Positions 1-8,501 of a stretch of 64,000 nt of DNA are shown piece by piece. The position numbers and the translations under genes were made by a program. Origin of the DNA: Pseudonocardia hierapolitana (GTDB lineage: Bacteria > Actinomycetota > Actinomycetes > Mycobacteriales > Pseudonocardiaceae); assembly GCF_007994075.1 (NCBI RefSeq), contig NZ_VIWU01000001.1, forward strand, positions 7,440,001 through 7,504,000. The letters are read 5' to 3'. The first letter of the stretch is position 1. Each line of letters starts with the position of its first letter. The notes beneath the pieces are model-generated. The model made no database searches. It saw nothing but the letters and a program-made list of their open reading frames with translations, and had not been told where the DNA came from.

Positions 1-17
1 GCTGGGTTGGGTGGCGG

Positions 18-956
18 TCACGGCCGTCCTTCCCTCGTCGGTGATGCCCACTTGTCGAAGGAGGTCCATGCTTGCAGGTCGAGCCGGGTGGTGAACCGGC
101 GCGTCGCCCCGGTGAAGGGGTCGCGGAACTCCAGTGCGGCCGCGAGCAGCTGCAGGGGGCGGCGGAAATCGTTGAGCGGCTTCTCGGTGAGCTCGGGGTA
201 GAAGTCGTCGCCGAGGATCGGGACGCCGAGTCCGTTCATGTGCACCCGCAGCTGGTGGGTGCGCCCCGTCTCGGGCACGAGCCGGTAACGGGCGAGGCCG
301 TTGCGGTGGGCCAGCAGCTCGACGTGCGTGACCGCGTTGACCGGGCCGGGCTCCTCGTACGCGCGGATCACCCCGCGTTCCTTGACGATCCGGCTCTCCA
401 CCGTGCGGGGCAGGGTGAGGGCCGGGTCGTGGGGCGCGACGGCCTCGTAGGTCTTGCGGACCCGCCGGTCGCGGAACAGCGTCTGGTAGGCACCGCGCCG
501 TTCCCGGCGGACGACGAACATGAGCAGGCCGGCGGTGGGCCGGTCCAGCCGGTGGGCGGGCGAGAGCGTCGGCAGGTCCAGGTCCCGGCGCAGCCGCACG
601 AGCGCGGTCTCGAGGATGTGGCGTCCGCGCGGGATCGTGGCGAGGAAGTGCGGCTTGTCGACGACGAGCAGGTCGTCGTCGCGGTGCACGATGCCGATCT
701 CGAACGGCACGGACGCCTCGTCGGGGAGGTCCCGGTGGAACCACAGGAACTCCTCCGGCACGAACGGCGCGTCCGGCGCGATCGGCCCGCTCCGGTCGAC
801 GATGCGCTGCTCCCGGAGCATGGCGTCGATCCGCGCCGGGTCGACGCGCGGTAGCCGCTCGACCAGGTGGTCGCGCATCGTGGCCCATGACGTTTCCGCC
901 GGCGTCCGCAGCCGCACCGGGTCGAGCCCGTGCCGCTGCGGAAGCGGCGACTTCAA
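18..956 (-). CDS. RluA-family RNA pseudouridine synthase
   Basis: This 312-residue protein belongs to the RluA family, which isomerises uridine to pseudouridine in rRNA or tRNA in the cytoplasm. The catalytic motif HRLDRPTAG places the conserved aspartate at about residue 138, and the downstream RTHQLRVHM segment is the usual RNA-binding/active-site helix of the family. The start is TTG, supported by a GAGG ribosome-binding site six bases upstream; no better in-frame start precedes the family-typical N-terminus. The first 50 residues could hold an S4-like or lineage-specific extension. The exact substrate position cannot be told from sequence. It ends 17 bases from the window edge, and its neighbour downstream is unknown. 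Confidence 0.93.
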   Translation of the reverse strand: MKSPLPQRHGLDPVRLRTPAETSWATMRDHLVERLPRVDPARIDAMLREQRIVDRSGPIAPDAPFVPEEFLWFHRDLPDEASVPFEIGIVHRDDDLLVVDKPHFLATIPRGRHILETALVRLRRDLDLPTLSPAHRLDRPTAGLLMFVVRRERRGAYQTLFRDRRVRKTYEAVAPHDPALTLPRTVESRIVKERGVIRAYEEPGPVNAVTHVELLAHRNGLARYRLVPETGRTHQLRVHMNGLGVPILGDDFYPELTEKPLNDFRRPLQLLAAALEFRDPFTGATRRFTTRLDLQAWTSFDKWASPTREGRP

Positions 957-993
957 CTTGCGCCTCAGCGAGAGCTCCGCTCAGATCGCGGTG

Positions 994-1923
994 TCAAATT
1001 TCCGCACGGATCCGGGTGAGGATCTCCTCGGTGCGCTCCGGCTGCTCCACCTGTGCGCACAGCCGGTCCATCACCGCGGCGTAGTGCTCCACGTCGGAGC
1101 GCTTGTCCAGGTAGAGGGCGCTCGTGAGCTGCTCCAGGTAGACGATGTCGGGCAGGTCCGGCTCGGCGAAGCGCAGGATCGCGAACGGCCCGCCCGCCGC
1201 GGCGTGGCCGCCGTAGGAGAACGGCGCCACCTGCAGCGAGATGTTGGGCAGCTCGTTCATCTCGATCAGGTGCGTGAGCTGGTCCCGGCTCTGCTGGGGG
1301 CCCATCAGGGAGCGCCGCAGGGCGGCCTCGTCGACCACCGCCCACAGCGTGGGCGCGTTGGGGCCCGTGAGCAGCGCCTGACGCTGCATCCTCAGCTCGA
1401 CGCGGCGCTCGACCTCCACCGGGTCGGTGTGGCCGAGCATCGTGACGGCACGCGCGTAGTCGCGCGTCTGCAGCAGCCCGGGGACGAACTGGAGCTCGTA
1501 GTTGCGGATGACCGACGCGGCCTGCTCGAGCCCGAGGTAGGTCTCGAACCAGCTCGGCAGCAGGTCGGAGTAGCGATGCCACCAGCCCGGCGTGTTGGCC
1601 TGCCGGGCGAGGTCGAGGAACTGCTGCCGCTCGGCGGGGTCACGCACGCCGTAGCAGGTGAGCAGGTCCGCGACGTCGCGTTCCTTGAACCCGACGCGTC
1701 CCAGCTCGAGTCGGCTGATCTTCGCGGGCGAGGCTCGGATCGCCTCGCCCGCGCGGTCGCGGGTGACCCCCGCGGCCTCACGCTTGCGTCGCAGCGCCCC
1801 ACCGAGCCCGATGCGCAGCACGGTGGGGCCTGTCGGCGCTCCCTTCGGAGCGCGACCGCCGGCACGGTCGAGAGCGGACTGGTCGAACGACCCGGCCTCC
1901 GCGTCGTCGGGCACGACGATCAT
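994..1923 (-). CDS. XRE-family regulator with DUF5753 domain (Scr1-like)
   Basis: A 309-residue helix-turn-helix regulator of the large actinomycete family that has an N-terminal XRE DNA-binding domain (about residues 43-92, LGGALRRKREAAG onward) and a C-terminal DUF5753 domain. The segment around FVPGLLQTRDYARAV is the hallmark of DUF5753. Such proteins are typically paired with small DUF397 proteins and are discussed as antitoxin- or developmental-regulator-like modules, but their ligand is unknown. I chose the ATG preceded by GGGGGAA rather than an ATG 31 codons upstream, because the extra residues have no family similarity. A 16-bp inverted repeat lies about 50 bp upstream of the start. 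The partner DUF397 gene lies immediately upstream on the same strand. Confidence 0.9.
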   Translation of the reverse strand: MIVVPDDAEAGSFDQSALDRAGGRAPKGAPTGPTVLRIGLGGALRRKREAAGVTRDRAGEAIRASPAKISRLELGRVGFKERDVADLLTCYGVRDPAERQQFLDLARQANTPGWWHRYSDLLPSWFETYLGLEQAASVIRNYELQFVPGLLQTRDYARAVTMLGHTDPVEVERRVELRMQRQALLTGPNAPTLWAVVDEAALRRSLMGPQQSRDQLTHLIEMNELPNISLQVAPFSYGGHAAAGGPFAILRFAEPDLPDIVYLEQLTSALYLDKRSDVEHYAAVMDRLCAQVEQPERTEEILTRIRAEI

Positions 1924-1974
1924 CAGGTTCCCCCGGGAGTGTGTCTTGGTCGCGTTCACGTGCATGCGCACTGT

Positions 1975-1990
1975 AGTGAGCACACTCACT
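1975..1990. promoter_or_regulatory. inverted repeat upstream of XRE gene
   Basis: AGTGAG-CACA-CTCACT is a perfect 6+4+6 inverted repeat 52-67 bp upstream of the XRE start codon, in the gap between it and the DUF397 gene. Position and symmetry fit an operator for the XRE protein itself. Binding is inferred only. Confidence 0.4.
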
Positions 1991-2035
1991 CTGCCGTGCA
2001 TCGGCACGTACGGCAAGCGTGCGCAAAATGCTCGT

Positions 2036-2260
2036 TCAGCAGGCCAGGTCGTCGAGTTCCCCGCTCCTCGCGGCGCGGACGAAGGCGGCTACGGCGGCCC
2101 GGGAGCCGACGAGCACCGGGCCAGCCGGGAAGCGTGAGTTGCGGAGCGCGACGTCCCCACCGGCGAGTTCTGCCAGTTCGACGCAGTTTCCGCTGGGGTT
2201 GCTCGCCGTGCTCTTGCGCCACTGCACGGTCTCGTAGTTCTCTGTGAAAGCGAGTTGCAC
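2036..2260 (-). CDS. DUF397 domain-containing protein
   Basis: A 74-residue protein of the DUF397 family: it contains the diagnostic WRKSTAS-N-GNCVELA segment near the N-terminus, followed by VALRNSRFP and a C-terminal helix ending in an acidic tail. DUF397 proteins are found almost only in actinomycetes, next to XRE/DUF5753 regulators, and may act as their small partner (antitoxin- or toxin-like roles have been proposed; none is proven here). I use the GTG start nearest the conserved region; two further in-frame GTG codons lie 18 and 24 bases upstream. No clear Shine-Dalgarno sequence precedes it, so the mRNA may be leaderless or the true start may be one of the upstream codons. Confidence 0.82.
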   Translation of the reverse strand: MQLAFTENYETVQWRKSTASNPSGNCVELAELAGGDVALRNSRFPAGPVLVGSRAAVAAFVRAARSGELDDLAC

Positions 2261-2282
2261 GTGCAGATGCTCATGCACTGGC

Positions 2283-2298
2283 ACTTGCGGATGCAAGT
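2283..2298. promoter_or_regulatory. inverted repeat upstream of DUF397 gene
   Basis: ACTTGC-GGAT-GCAAGT is a perfect 6+4+6 inverted repeat 23-38 bp upstream of the chosen DUF397 start, in the divergent gap with the next gene. It has the same geometry as the repeat upstream of the XRE gene but a different sequence. It is a candidate operator; no binding data. Confidence 0.4.
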
Positions 2299-2370
2299 TA
2301 GGCAGGCCACGATCAGGTGCGACAAGCGCCACCCACCCGGGTGCGCGCCGGCAGCGAACGGGGGAGCGGC

Positions 2371-2748
2371 ATGAGTTACTCCTGGGGGGCGAGCCACGGT
2401 TCGGGGCGCGTGGGCGGAGTCGCATTCGATCGGGCGCGGGCCGCCGTCCAGGGCGCAGGCGTGCCGTCCCGGACGGTCGAGGTCGCGGCGCCGCTCCAGG
2501 GCGCGCGCCCCGCCGACGTCGACGACGGGATGCCCGAGCAGCAGCGGGTCGCCGACGAGCTGGCGCCGATGGTGGAGGTGTGGCAGCGGCTGCTCGCACA
2601 GCACGTGCCCGACCGCGCCGGCCGCTGCCGGACATGCACGAAGGGCGGCACGGGCCTGCCCACCACCCCCTGGCCGTGCGTGATCCACGGGATCGCCGAC
2701 ATGGCCCGCCGCACCCACGACGCCCAGCGCGGTCGCGCGGCCTCGTAG
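2371..2748 (+). CDS. hypothetical protein with C-x2-C ... PC motif
   Basis: A 125-residue protein with no function I can name. The N-terminal half is low-complexity and probably disordered. The C-terminal part (about residues 80-125) has CRTCTKGGTGLPTTPWPC, three cysteines in a pattern seen in small actinomycete proteins that often sit beside XRE/DUF397 genes; it could bind a metal. The ATG is preceded by a strong GGGGGAG ribosome-binding site; an in-frame start 18 codons upstream lacks one. It is transcribed divergently from the DUF397 gene, about 110 bp away, so the two may share a control region. Its role in the XRE/DUF397 module is an inference from position. Confidence 0.72.
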   Translation: MSYSWGASHGSGRVGGVAFDRARAAVQGAGVPSRTVEVAAPLQGARPADVDDGMPEQQRVADELAPMVEVWQRLLAQHVPDRAGRCRTCTKGGTGLPTTPWPCVIHGIADMARRTHDAQRGRAAS

Positions 2749-2967
2749 GGGCCGCGCAGGCGCAGCTGTGCCCGCCCGCGCCCGGACCCCGCCCCGGCGG
2801 CCACCACGAGTGCCGGGTGCCGGGCGCCTCCGGGCGGGCGACCTGCCCCAGAGCCTGCGGCCGCGGATCGTCAGTGCAGCCGGTCCGCGGTCGCCGACCA
2901 ACCCCATCCGGGAAGGTGTGCTCGCGGGGTGTCGGGTGCTTCCGGGGGCAAGCCCTCAGACCCCCAG

Positions 2968-2985
2968 CCGGGGGCGGGCCCCCGG
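2968..2985 (-). terminator. GC-rich inverted repeat after acyl-CoA ligase gene
   Basis: A perfect 8+2+8 GC-rich inverted repeat starts 10 bases after the stop codon of the minus-strand CoA-ligase gene. There is no T-tract, as is usual in actinomycetes. It may stop transcription from either side. Confidence 0.45.
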
Positions 2986-2995
2986 TTCCCGCGGG

Positions 2996-4570
2996 TCATG
3001 TGCGCTCGGCGGCCTTCTCCCGCAGCACGAAACGCTGCAGCTTCCCCGTGCTCGTGCGGGGGAGCTCGGTGACGAACTCGACCAGCCGCGGGTACTTGTA
3101 GGGCGCGATCGTCTGCTTCACGTGGTCCTGCAGTGCCGCCGCGTCGGGTGCGGCGCCCTCCCGCAGCACGACGAACGCGGTGACGAGTGCGCCCCGCTCC
3201 TCGTCGGGCGTGGCCACCACCGCGCAGTCCACGACGTCCGGATGCCCGATCAGCGCCTGCTCCACCTCGGGACCGGAGATGTTGTAGCCCGACGAGACGA
3301 TCATGTCGTCGCTGCGGGCGAGGTAGGTGAAGTAGCCGTCGGCGTCGCGCACGTACGTGTCGCCCGTGAAGTTCCAGCCGTGCCGCACGTACGTGGTCTG
3401 CCGGTCGCCGTCCAGGTAGCGGCATCCGGTGGGGCCCTTCACGGCGAGGTTGCCCGGCGTGCCGTCGGGCACCGGCCTGCCGTCGTCGTCGAGCACGGCG
3501 GCCTGGTAGCCGGGTACGGCCCGGCCGGTGGTGCCGGGGCGGATGTCGTCGTCGGCCGCGGAGATGAACACGTGCAGCATCTCGGTGGACCCGATGCCGT
3601 CGATGATCCGCAGGCCGGTGGCGTCGTGCATCGCGTGCCACACGCTCGCGGGCAGCGTCTCGCCCGCCGAGACCAGCCGGCGCACGCCGGCCAGCCGGTC
3701 GGCCTTGTCGGCCGCGAGGATCGCCCGGTACGCCGTGGGCGCCGTGAAGAGCACGGTGACGCCCTCCTCGGCCACGGTGTCGGCGAGCTGCGGCGGCGTC
3801 ACGCGGTCCAGCAGCACCGTGCTCGCCCCGGCGCGGAGCGGGAAGACCACCAGCCCGCCGAGCCCGAACGTGAACGCGATCGGCGGTGTGCCGGTCACCA
3901 CGTCGGCGGGCCGGATCTGCACCACGTGCCGGGAGAACGTGTCCGCGATCGCGAGGACGTCGCGGTGGAAGTGCATCGTGGCCTTCGGGCGGCCGGTGGT
4001 GCCCGAGGTGAACGCCAGGAGCGCCACGTCGTCGGCGGCGGTGTCCACCGGCGCGAAGCCGCCGTCGTGGGTGGCAATCATGCCGGTGAGCTCGCTGTCG
4101 CCCCCGTAGGCGACGGTGCGCAGGTCCGGCGGCACGTCGTGGAGGAAGTCGTGGTGGACGAGGGCGAGCGACGGCCGGGCGAGCTCGGAGATCGTGTCCA
4201 GCTCGGTGCGGCGCAGCATCGGCATGGTGGCCACGGCCACTCCGCCCGCGAGCAGCACCCCGAGCCAGCAGGCCACCTGCCACGGCTCGTTCGGCCCGCG
4301 CAGGAGCACCCGGTTGCCCGGCACGAGGCCGAGGTCCTCGGTGAGCACGGCGGCCACCTGGGCGGCGTGGTGGCGCAGCTCGGCGTAGGTCCACGAGATG
4401 CCGGACCCCCGCACGCACGGGCGCTCGCCGGGCGGGCCGGCGAGCAGCTCGCGGGCGGCGTTGAGCTGATCCGGGTAGCGCAGCTCCGGCAGCTCGAACG
4501 TGAGCTCGGGCCACTGGTCGCGGGGCGGCAGATGATCGCGGCAGAACGGGTCCGTGTGGGCGCTGGCCAT
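2996..4570 (-). CDS. benzoate/2-aminobenzoate-CoA ligase-like AMP-forming enzyme
   Basis: A 524-residue member of the ANL superfamily, which activates a carboxylate with ATP to an acyl-adenylate and transfers it to CoA. The phosphate-binding loop FTSGTTGRPKAT lies at about residues 187-198, the GSTEM segment at about 325, and the C-terminal adenylation lysine is in STGKLQRF (about residue 510). Length and these sequence details resemble the benzoate/2-aminobenzoate-CoA ligase branch of aromatic-acid catabolism, but no ring-cleavage genes lie nearby, so the substrate is uncertain. The ATG start gives the expected N-terminus. It appears monocistronic: the upstream GH13 gene ends about 45 bp away on the same strand, and a hairpin follows the stop. 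Confidence 0.88.
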   Translation of the reverse strand: MASAHTDPFCRDHLPPRDQWPELTFELPELRYPDQLNAARELLAGPPGERPCVRGSGISWTYAELRHHAAQVAAVLTEDLGLVPGNRVLLRGPNEPWQVACWLGVLLAGGVAVATMPMLRRTELDTISELARPSLALVHHDFLHDVPPDLRTVAYGGDSELTGMIATHDGGFAPVDTAADDVALLAFTSGTTGRPKATMHFHRDVLAIADTFSRHVVQIRPADVVTGTPPIAFTFGLGGLVVFPLRAGASTVLLDRVTPPQLADTVAEEGVTVLFTAPTAYRAILAADKADRLAGVRRLVSAGETLPASVWHAMHDATGLRIIDGIGSTEMLHVFISAADDDIRPGTTGRAVPGYQAAVLDDDGRPVPDGTPGNLAVKGPTGCRYLDGDRQTTYVRHGWNFTGDTYVRDADGYFTYLARSDDMIVSSGYNISGPEVEQALIGHPDVVDCAVVATPDEERGALVTAFVVLREGAAPDAAALQDHVKQTIAPYKYPRLVEFVTELPRTSTGKLQRFVLREKAAERT

Positions 4571-4613
4571 GGCGAACCTCCCGCGACGAAGTATCGCGCT
4601 TTGCTGACGAGAG

Positions 4614-6230
4614 TCAAGACTTCGCTATGGGCGGAGCCGGTCCGGGATCGAGGACGACGCCGCTGAAGGCGCCCAGTGCGATGGTGGGACACGGCCGTCC
4701 ACGTCCGGCGGCGTCGCTGGTCGAGGCCAGCAACAGGGGAGTGGCCGACGAGCCGTCTCCGAGCAGCGGTGCGACGTCGAGACGGCGGGTCGTCGCGGCG
4801 AAGTTGAGGATCACGAGCGAGCGTTCCCGGCCTTCCGCGCGGAGGTACGCGAGCACGTCCTGCGGGGCGTCGAGGAACGCCTGGCTCCCGGCGTGCAGGG
4901 ACGGCCGCTCCCGGCGCAGGGTGAGCAGCGTGCGGTAGAGGGCGAGCATCGAGTTCGGGTCCCGGAGTTCCGATGCGACGTTGAGCCGTTCGGCGGCGGC
5001 ACCGACGGGCAGCCACGGTTCCCCGGTGGTGAATCCGGCGCCCGGACCGGCCGTGGACGGTGGCGCCCAGGGCATCGGCGTGCGCTGCGGGTCGCGGCCG
5101 TTGCCGTCCCCGCCGATGCCGGGCGGGAGTTCGGTGTCGGGCAGGCCGAGCTCCTCGCCCTGGTAGAGGAAGGGCGTGCCGCGCAGGGAGAGCAGCAGCA
5201 CGGCGGCCAGGCGCGCCCTGGCCGCACACGTCTCCTCGTCGTCGCCGGGCGTCGACCACCGGCTCACGACCCGCGGCTCGTCGTGGTTGTTGAAGAACCA
5301 TGCGGGCCAGGTGTCCGGGCCGGCGAGGTCGGCGAACTCCTCAACCGTTCGCCTGATCCCCGCGGCCTCGAACCGCGACCGGGCGAACACGAAGTTGTGG
5401 GCCAGATGCAGCTCGTCGGGGGCGAGGTAGGGCAGGATCCGGCGCTGGTCGAACTCCCAGACCTCCCCGACCGCGGCGACACCGGGGTAGGAGTCGACGA
5501 GGGTGCGCACCTCGCGCAGGTACTCGTGCAGCGTCGGCCAGTCCTGCTGACGCAGCCGTTCGCCGTCGACGTTGTCCCGGCAGGCGGGGTCCTTGCCGAG
5601 CCGGTTGATCGAGTCGAGCCGCACACCGTCCACTCCACGGTCCAGCCAGAAGTGCAGGACGTCGAGCTGCGCGGCCCGGACCGCGGGGTTGGACCAGTCG
5701 AGGTCGGGTTCCTGGGGCAGGTGGGAGTGCAGGTACCACTGCGCCGTACCCGGATGCCAGGTCCAGGCGGAGGTGCCGGCGGGGAAACCGGCGGCCCAGT
5801 TGTTCGGTGGGCCGCCGTGCGGGCGGCCGGGGGTCGGCCCGTCGCGCCAGACGTAGAAGTCGCGCATCGGGGCGGTGCGGGAGGACGCCGCGTCCCGGAA
5901 CCACGGGTGCTGGTCACTCGTGTGCGGGAGCACGATGTCCACCAGGATCCGCAGGCCGTGCGCATGGGCCGCGGCGATGAGGGCGTCGGCGTCGCCGTCC
6001 GTGCCGAAGATCGGGTCGACGGCCGTGTGATCGCTGATGTCGTAGCCGAAGTCGACCATCGGCGAACGGAAGAACGGCGAGACCCACAGCGCGTCGACGC
6101 CGAGCGCGCGCAGGTGGGGGAGGCGCTGGACGATGCCGGGCAGGTCGCCGATCCCGTCGCCATCGGTGTCGGCGAAGCTACGCGGATAGACCTGGTAGAC
6201 GACGGCGTCCTGCCACCACGGCCGGCTCAC
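4614..6230 (-). CDS. GH13 alpha-glucosidase / oligo-1,6-glucosidase-like
   Basis: A 538-residue glycoside hydrolase of family 13 that should hydrolyse alpha-glucosidic bonds in the cytoplasm. The (beta/alpha)8 barrel signatures are complete: nucleophile D206 in GVRLDSINR, general acid E256 in VGEVWEF and transition-state stabiliser D317 in FNNHDEPR. No signal peptide is seen, fitting cleavage of an imported oligosaccharide. The GTG start overlaps the stop of the MFS gene in a GTGA, so the two are co-transcribed and probably translationally coupled. The divergent LacI-type gene likely represses the operon. Whether it acts on maltose-, isomaltose- or sucrose-type bonds cannot be decided from sequence. 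Confidence 0.92.
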   Translation of the reverse strand: MSRPWWQDAVVYQVYPRSFADTDGDGIGDLPGIVQRLPHLRALGVDALWVSPFFRSPMVDFGYDISDHTAVDPIFGTDGDADALIAAAHAHGLRILVDIVLPHTSDQHPWFRDAASSRTAPMRDFYVWRDGPTPGRPHGGPPNNWAAGFPAGTSAWTWHPGTAQWYLHSHLPQEPDLDWSNPAVRAAQLDVLHFWLDRGVDGVRLDSINRLGKDPACRDNVDGERLRQQDWPTLHEYLREVRTLVDSYPGVAAVGEVWEFDQRRILPYLAPDELHLAHNFVFARSRFEAAGIRRTVEEFADLAGPDTWPAWFFNNHDEPRVVSRWSTPGDDEETCAARARLAAVLLLSLRGTPFLYQGEELGLPDTELPPGIGGDGNGRDPQRTPMPWAPPSTAGPGAGFTTGEPWLPVGAAAERLNVASELRDPNSMLALYRTLLTLRRERPSLHAGSQAFLDAPQDVLAYLRAEGRERSLVILNFAATTRRLDVAPLLGDGSSATPLLLASTSDAAGRGRPCPTIALGAFSGVVLDPGPAPPIAKS

Positions 6231-7429
6231 CGCGCGCCACCGCACCCCGACGCCCGGACCGGACCGAACGCGGCGGACCGGCGGACGACGGCGGTGGCGG
6301 CGAGTCCGCACGCCGCCGCCGCGGCCACCGCGACGGGTAGGGCGCCGTGGCCGATGAAGAGGCCGCCGATCAGCGCGCCGAGTCCGATGCCGACCTGGTA
6401 GGCGACGATGTAGACGGCGGACGCGAGATCCGGTCGGTCCGGGGCGACGCGTAGCACCGCGGCCTGCAGTACGACCGACAGTCCGCCTGCCGGCACGGCC
6501 CACAGCACGACGGCGACCCCCGCGACGGCTGCGGAGCTCGGCCCGGCGACGAGAAGCACGAGCATGCAGGCGGTCAGGCCGACGGTGACGACCAGCGCGG
6601 TGGCCTGCGGGCGGCGGTCGACCTGCCGGCCGATCAGGACGAGGCCGACCAGGCCTGCCGTCCCGTGCGCGAGCAGGAGGCCCGACGTGGCGGGGCCGGT
6701 GAGGTGGACGTACTCGGCGATGATCACGGTGATGTAGGTGAACGCCGTGCAGTGGCCCAAGACCGTGATCAGCGTGGCGACGTTGACGGGGGCGAGGGTC
6801 CCGTCGGTCACGACGCGCCGCACGGCCGCTGGTCCCCGCTGCGGCGTCGAGCCCTCCGCGGGCTGCGGGTCGATCGTGGCGCGGATCAGCAGTGCCGACA
6901 GCGCCGCGGCGCCCGCCACGGTGAGGACGGCCGGCCGCCAGCCGATCGTCGCGCCGAGCCAGGAGGTCAGGGGGAGGCCGAAGAGGAAGGCGAGCGAGTT
7001 CCCCGCGAAGACCACGGCGGTGGCTCGGCCGGCCTGCTGCGGCCCGAGCAGCCGGGCGGCCATCGGTGCGACGACCGACCAGAACACCCCGTGGCCGACG
7101 GCGGAGACCACCCGGGCGGCGACGGCGACGCCGTAGGTCGGCGCGACGGCGAGCAGCAGGTTGGACGCGGTGATCGTCGCGACCGTGGCCACCGCGGCCG
7201 TCCGCCGGTCCCAGTGGGCCGTCACGGCGACCAGCGGCACCACCGAGACCGCGACGACGAACGCGTACCCGGTGACCAGCAGGCCGACGGCGGGCTCGGA
7301 CACGTCGAATCCGGACGCCAGGTCCGGCAGCAGCGCGACGGGCAGGTTCTCCGAGGTCACAGAGACGAAGCAGGCGGCGCTGAGCGCCCCCAGCGCCACG
7401 CCCCTCCGGGACGGTGTGGAAACACGCAC
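6227..7429 (-). CDS. MFS transporter (DHA1/AraJ-type) in glucosidase operon
   Basis: A 400-residue major-facilitator permease with about twelve hydrophobic segments. The N-terminal half resembles the drug:H+ antiporter-1/sugar-efflux branch (SENLPVALLPDLASGF in TM1-2, an RVVSAVGHGVFWSVVAPMA-type TM4). It is first in an operon with the GH13 glucosidase, so it may move a sugar or glycoside. Members of this branch are often exporters, so direction is open. The GTG start lies only a few bases from a palindrome shared with the divergent LacI gene, so the transcript is short-leadered or leaderless. There are no in-frame alternatives with a ribosome-binding site. Confidence 0.88.
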   Translation of the reverse strand: MRVSTPSRRGVALGALSAACFVSVTSENLPVALLPDLASGFDVSEPAVGLLVTGYAFVVAVSVVPLVAVTAHWDRRTAAVATVATITASNLLLAVAPTYGVAVAARVVSAVGHGVFWSVVAPMAARLLGPQQAGRATAVVFAGNSLAFLFGLPLTSWLGATIGWRPAVLTVAGAAALSALLIRATIDPQPAEGSTPQRGPAAVRRVVTDGTLAPVNVATLITVLGHCTAFTYITVIIAEYVHLTGPATSGLLLAHGTAGLVGLVLIGRQVDRRPQATALVVTVGLTACMLVLLVAGPSSAAVAGVAVVLWAVPAGGLSVVLQAAVLRVAPDRPDLASAVYIVAYQVGIGLGALIGGLFIGHGALPVAVAAAAACGLAATAVVRRSAAFGPVRASGCGGAR

Positions 7430-7446
7430 TGTGTAACGATACACAG
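7429..7446. promoter_or_regulatory. LacI-type operator between MFS and LacI genes
   Basis: CTGTGTAACGATACACAG is an 18-bp palindrome with 7-bp perfect arms and a central CpG, the usual form of LacI-family operators. It fills the centre of the 30-bp gap between the divergent starts and touches the first base of the MFS start codon. One repressor dimer here could block both promoters. Confidence 0.68.
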
Positions 7447-7459
7447 ATACGCTCCACCC

Positions 7460-8500
7460 ATGTCCATACCCGACCCGACGCGGGTGACCATGGCCGAGGT
7501 GGCGCGCCACGCCGGCGTCTCGCCGATGACGGTCTCGTACTGCTACAACCAGCCGGATCGCGTCGCCCCGGCCACCCTGCGCCGGGTCCGGGAGGTCGCC
7601 GCCGAGCTGGGGTACCAGGGCCCCGACCCGACCGCCCGGTCGCTGCGCCGCCGCCGCAGCGGTGCGATCGGTGTCGTGCTCGGTGAGCACCTCACGTACG
7701 CCTTCGAGGACCCGGGGGCGCGCCGCTTCCTGGCCGGGGTCGCCGAGGTCTGCCGGGAGCGCGGGATCGGGCTGAACCTCATACCCACCACCGGTGCCGA
7801 CGACGACGTCGATCGCGTGCGGGCGGCTTCCGTCGACGGCTACATCGTCTGGACCACGGTGGACTCCGACCCCGTCCTCGCCGTCGTCACCGGGCTCGGC
7901 AAGCCCGTCGCCGTCCACGGCGGGCCCGCCGTTCCCGGCGCCCGGGTCGTCAGCATCGACAACCGCGCCTCCGCCCGTGAGCTGGCCGCGCGCACGTTCG
8001 CCGGGGCCCGCCGTCCGGCCGTGTTCAGCCAGCCCTTCGGCCGCGACCGCAGGCCGCGGCTGGAGATCGGACCGGACCCGCAACGCGTCGACTTCCCGGT
8101 CACCCGCGACCGCCTCGTCGGCGTCTACGACCACTGCCGGGACGCGGGCCTCGACCCGGAGCTCCTCCCCGTCGCCATCGTCGCCCGCAACGACCGCAGC
8201 GAGGCCGCGGCCATGGCCGACGAGCTGTTCGACTCCTGCGACCCCGACGCGGTGGTGGCGATGGGTGACCAGCTCGCCTTCGCCGTCCTCGACGCCGCCC
8301 GCCGCCGGGGGCTCCACGTGCCCGACGACGTCGCGGTCGCCGGATGGGACGACGACCCGGACGCCGAGCGCGAGGGCCTCACCACGATCGCCCAGTCGCT
8401 CTTCGACCAGGGCCGCAGCTGTGCCCTGATCGCACTCGGCGAGCGGGCACCGGGCGGCCCGGCCGAATGGGCCGCGACGGTGCGCAGGAGCACCCGGTGA
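7460..8500 (+). CDS. LacI-family transcriptional regulator
   Basis: A 346-residue repressor with an N-terminal LacI helix-turn-helix (about residues 9-60, VTMAEVARHAGVSPMTVSYCYN, hinge near RSLRRRRSGAIGVVL) and a periplasmic-binding-protein-like effector domain. It probably controls the divergent MFS-GH13 operon and its own synthesis through the palindrome just upstream. The start is ATG 14 bp from the operator, so the leader is very short. The inducer is probably a glucoside or a transported sugar (inference from neighbours). It converges on the FAD reductase gene with only one base between the stop codons. Confidence 0.92.
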   Translation: MSIPDPTRVTMAEVARHAGVSPMTVSYCYNQPDRVAPATLRRVREVAAELGYQGPDPTARSLRRRRSGAIGVVLGEHLTYAFEDPGARRFLAGVAEVCRERGIGLNLIPTTGADDDVDRVRAASVDGYIVWTTVDSDPVLAVVTGLGKPVAVHGGPAVPGARVVSIDNRASARELAARTFAGARRPAVFSQPFGRDRRPRLEIGPDPQRVDFPVTRDRLVGVYDHCRDAGLDPELLPVAIVARNDRSEAAAMADELFDSCDPDAVVAMGDQLAFAVLDAARRRGLHVPDDVAVAGWDDDPDAEREGLTTIAQSLFDQGRSCALIALGERAPGGPAEWAATVRRSTR

Positions 8501-8501
8501 A

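Noticed and set aside
72..854. Long plus-strand frame opposite the pseudouridine synthase
   Set aside because: A shadow of the RluA-type gene; GC-rich DNA gives long antisense frames, and it has no domain or ribosome-binding site.
4893..6401. 502-residue plus-strand frame over the GH13 gene
   Set aside because: Antisense to catalytic GH13 motifs that are clearly coding on the minus strand.
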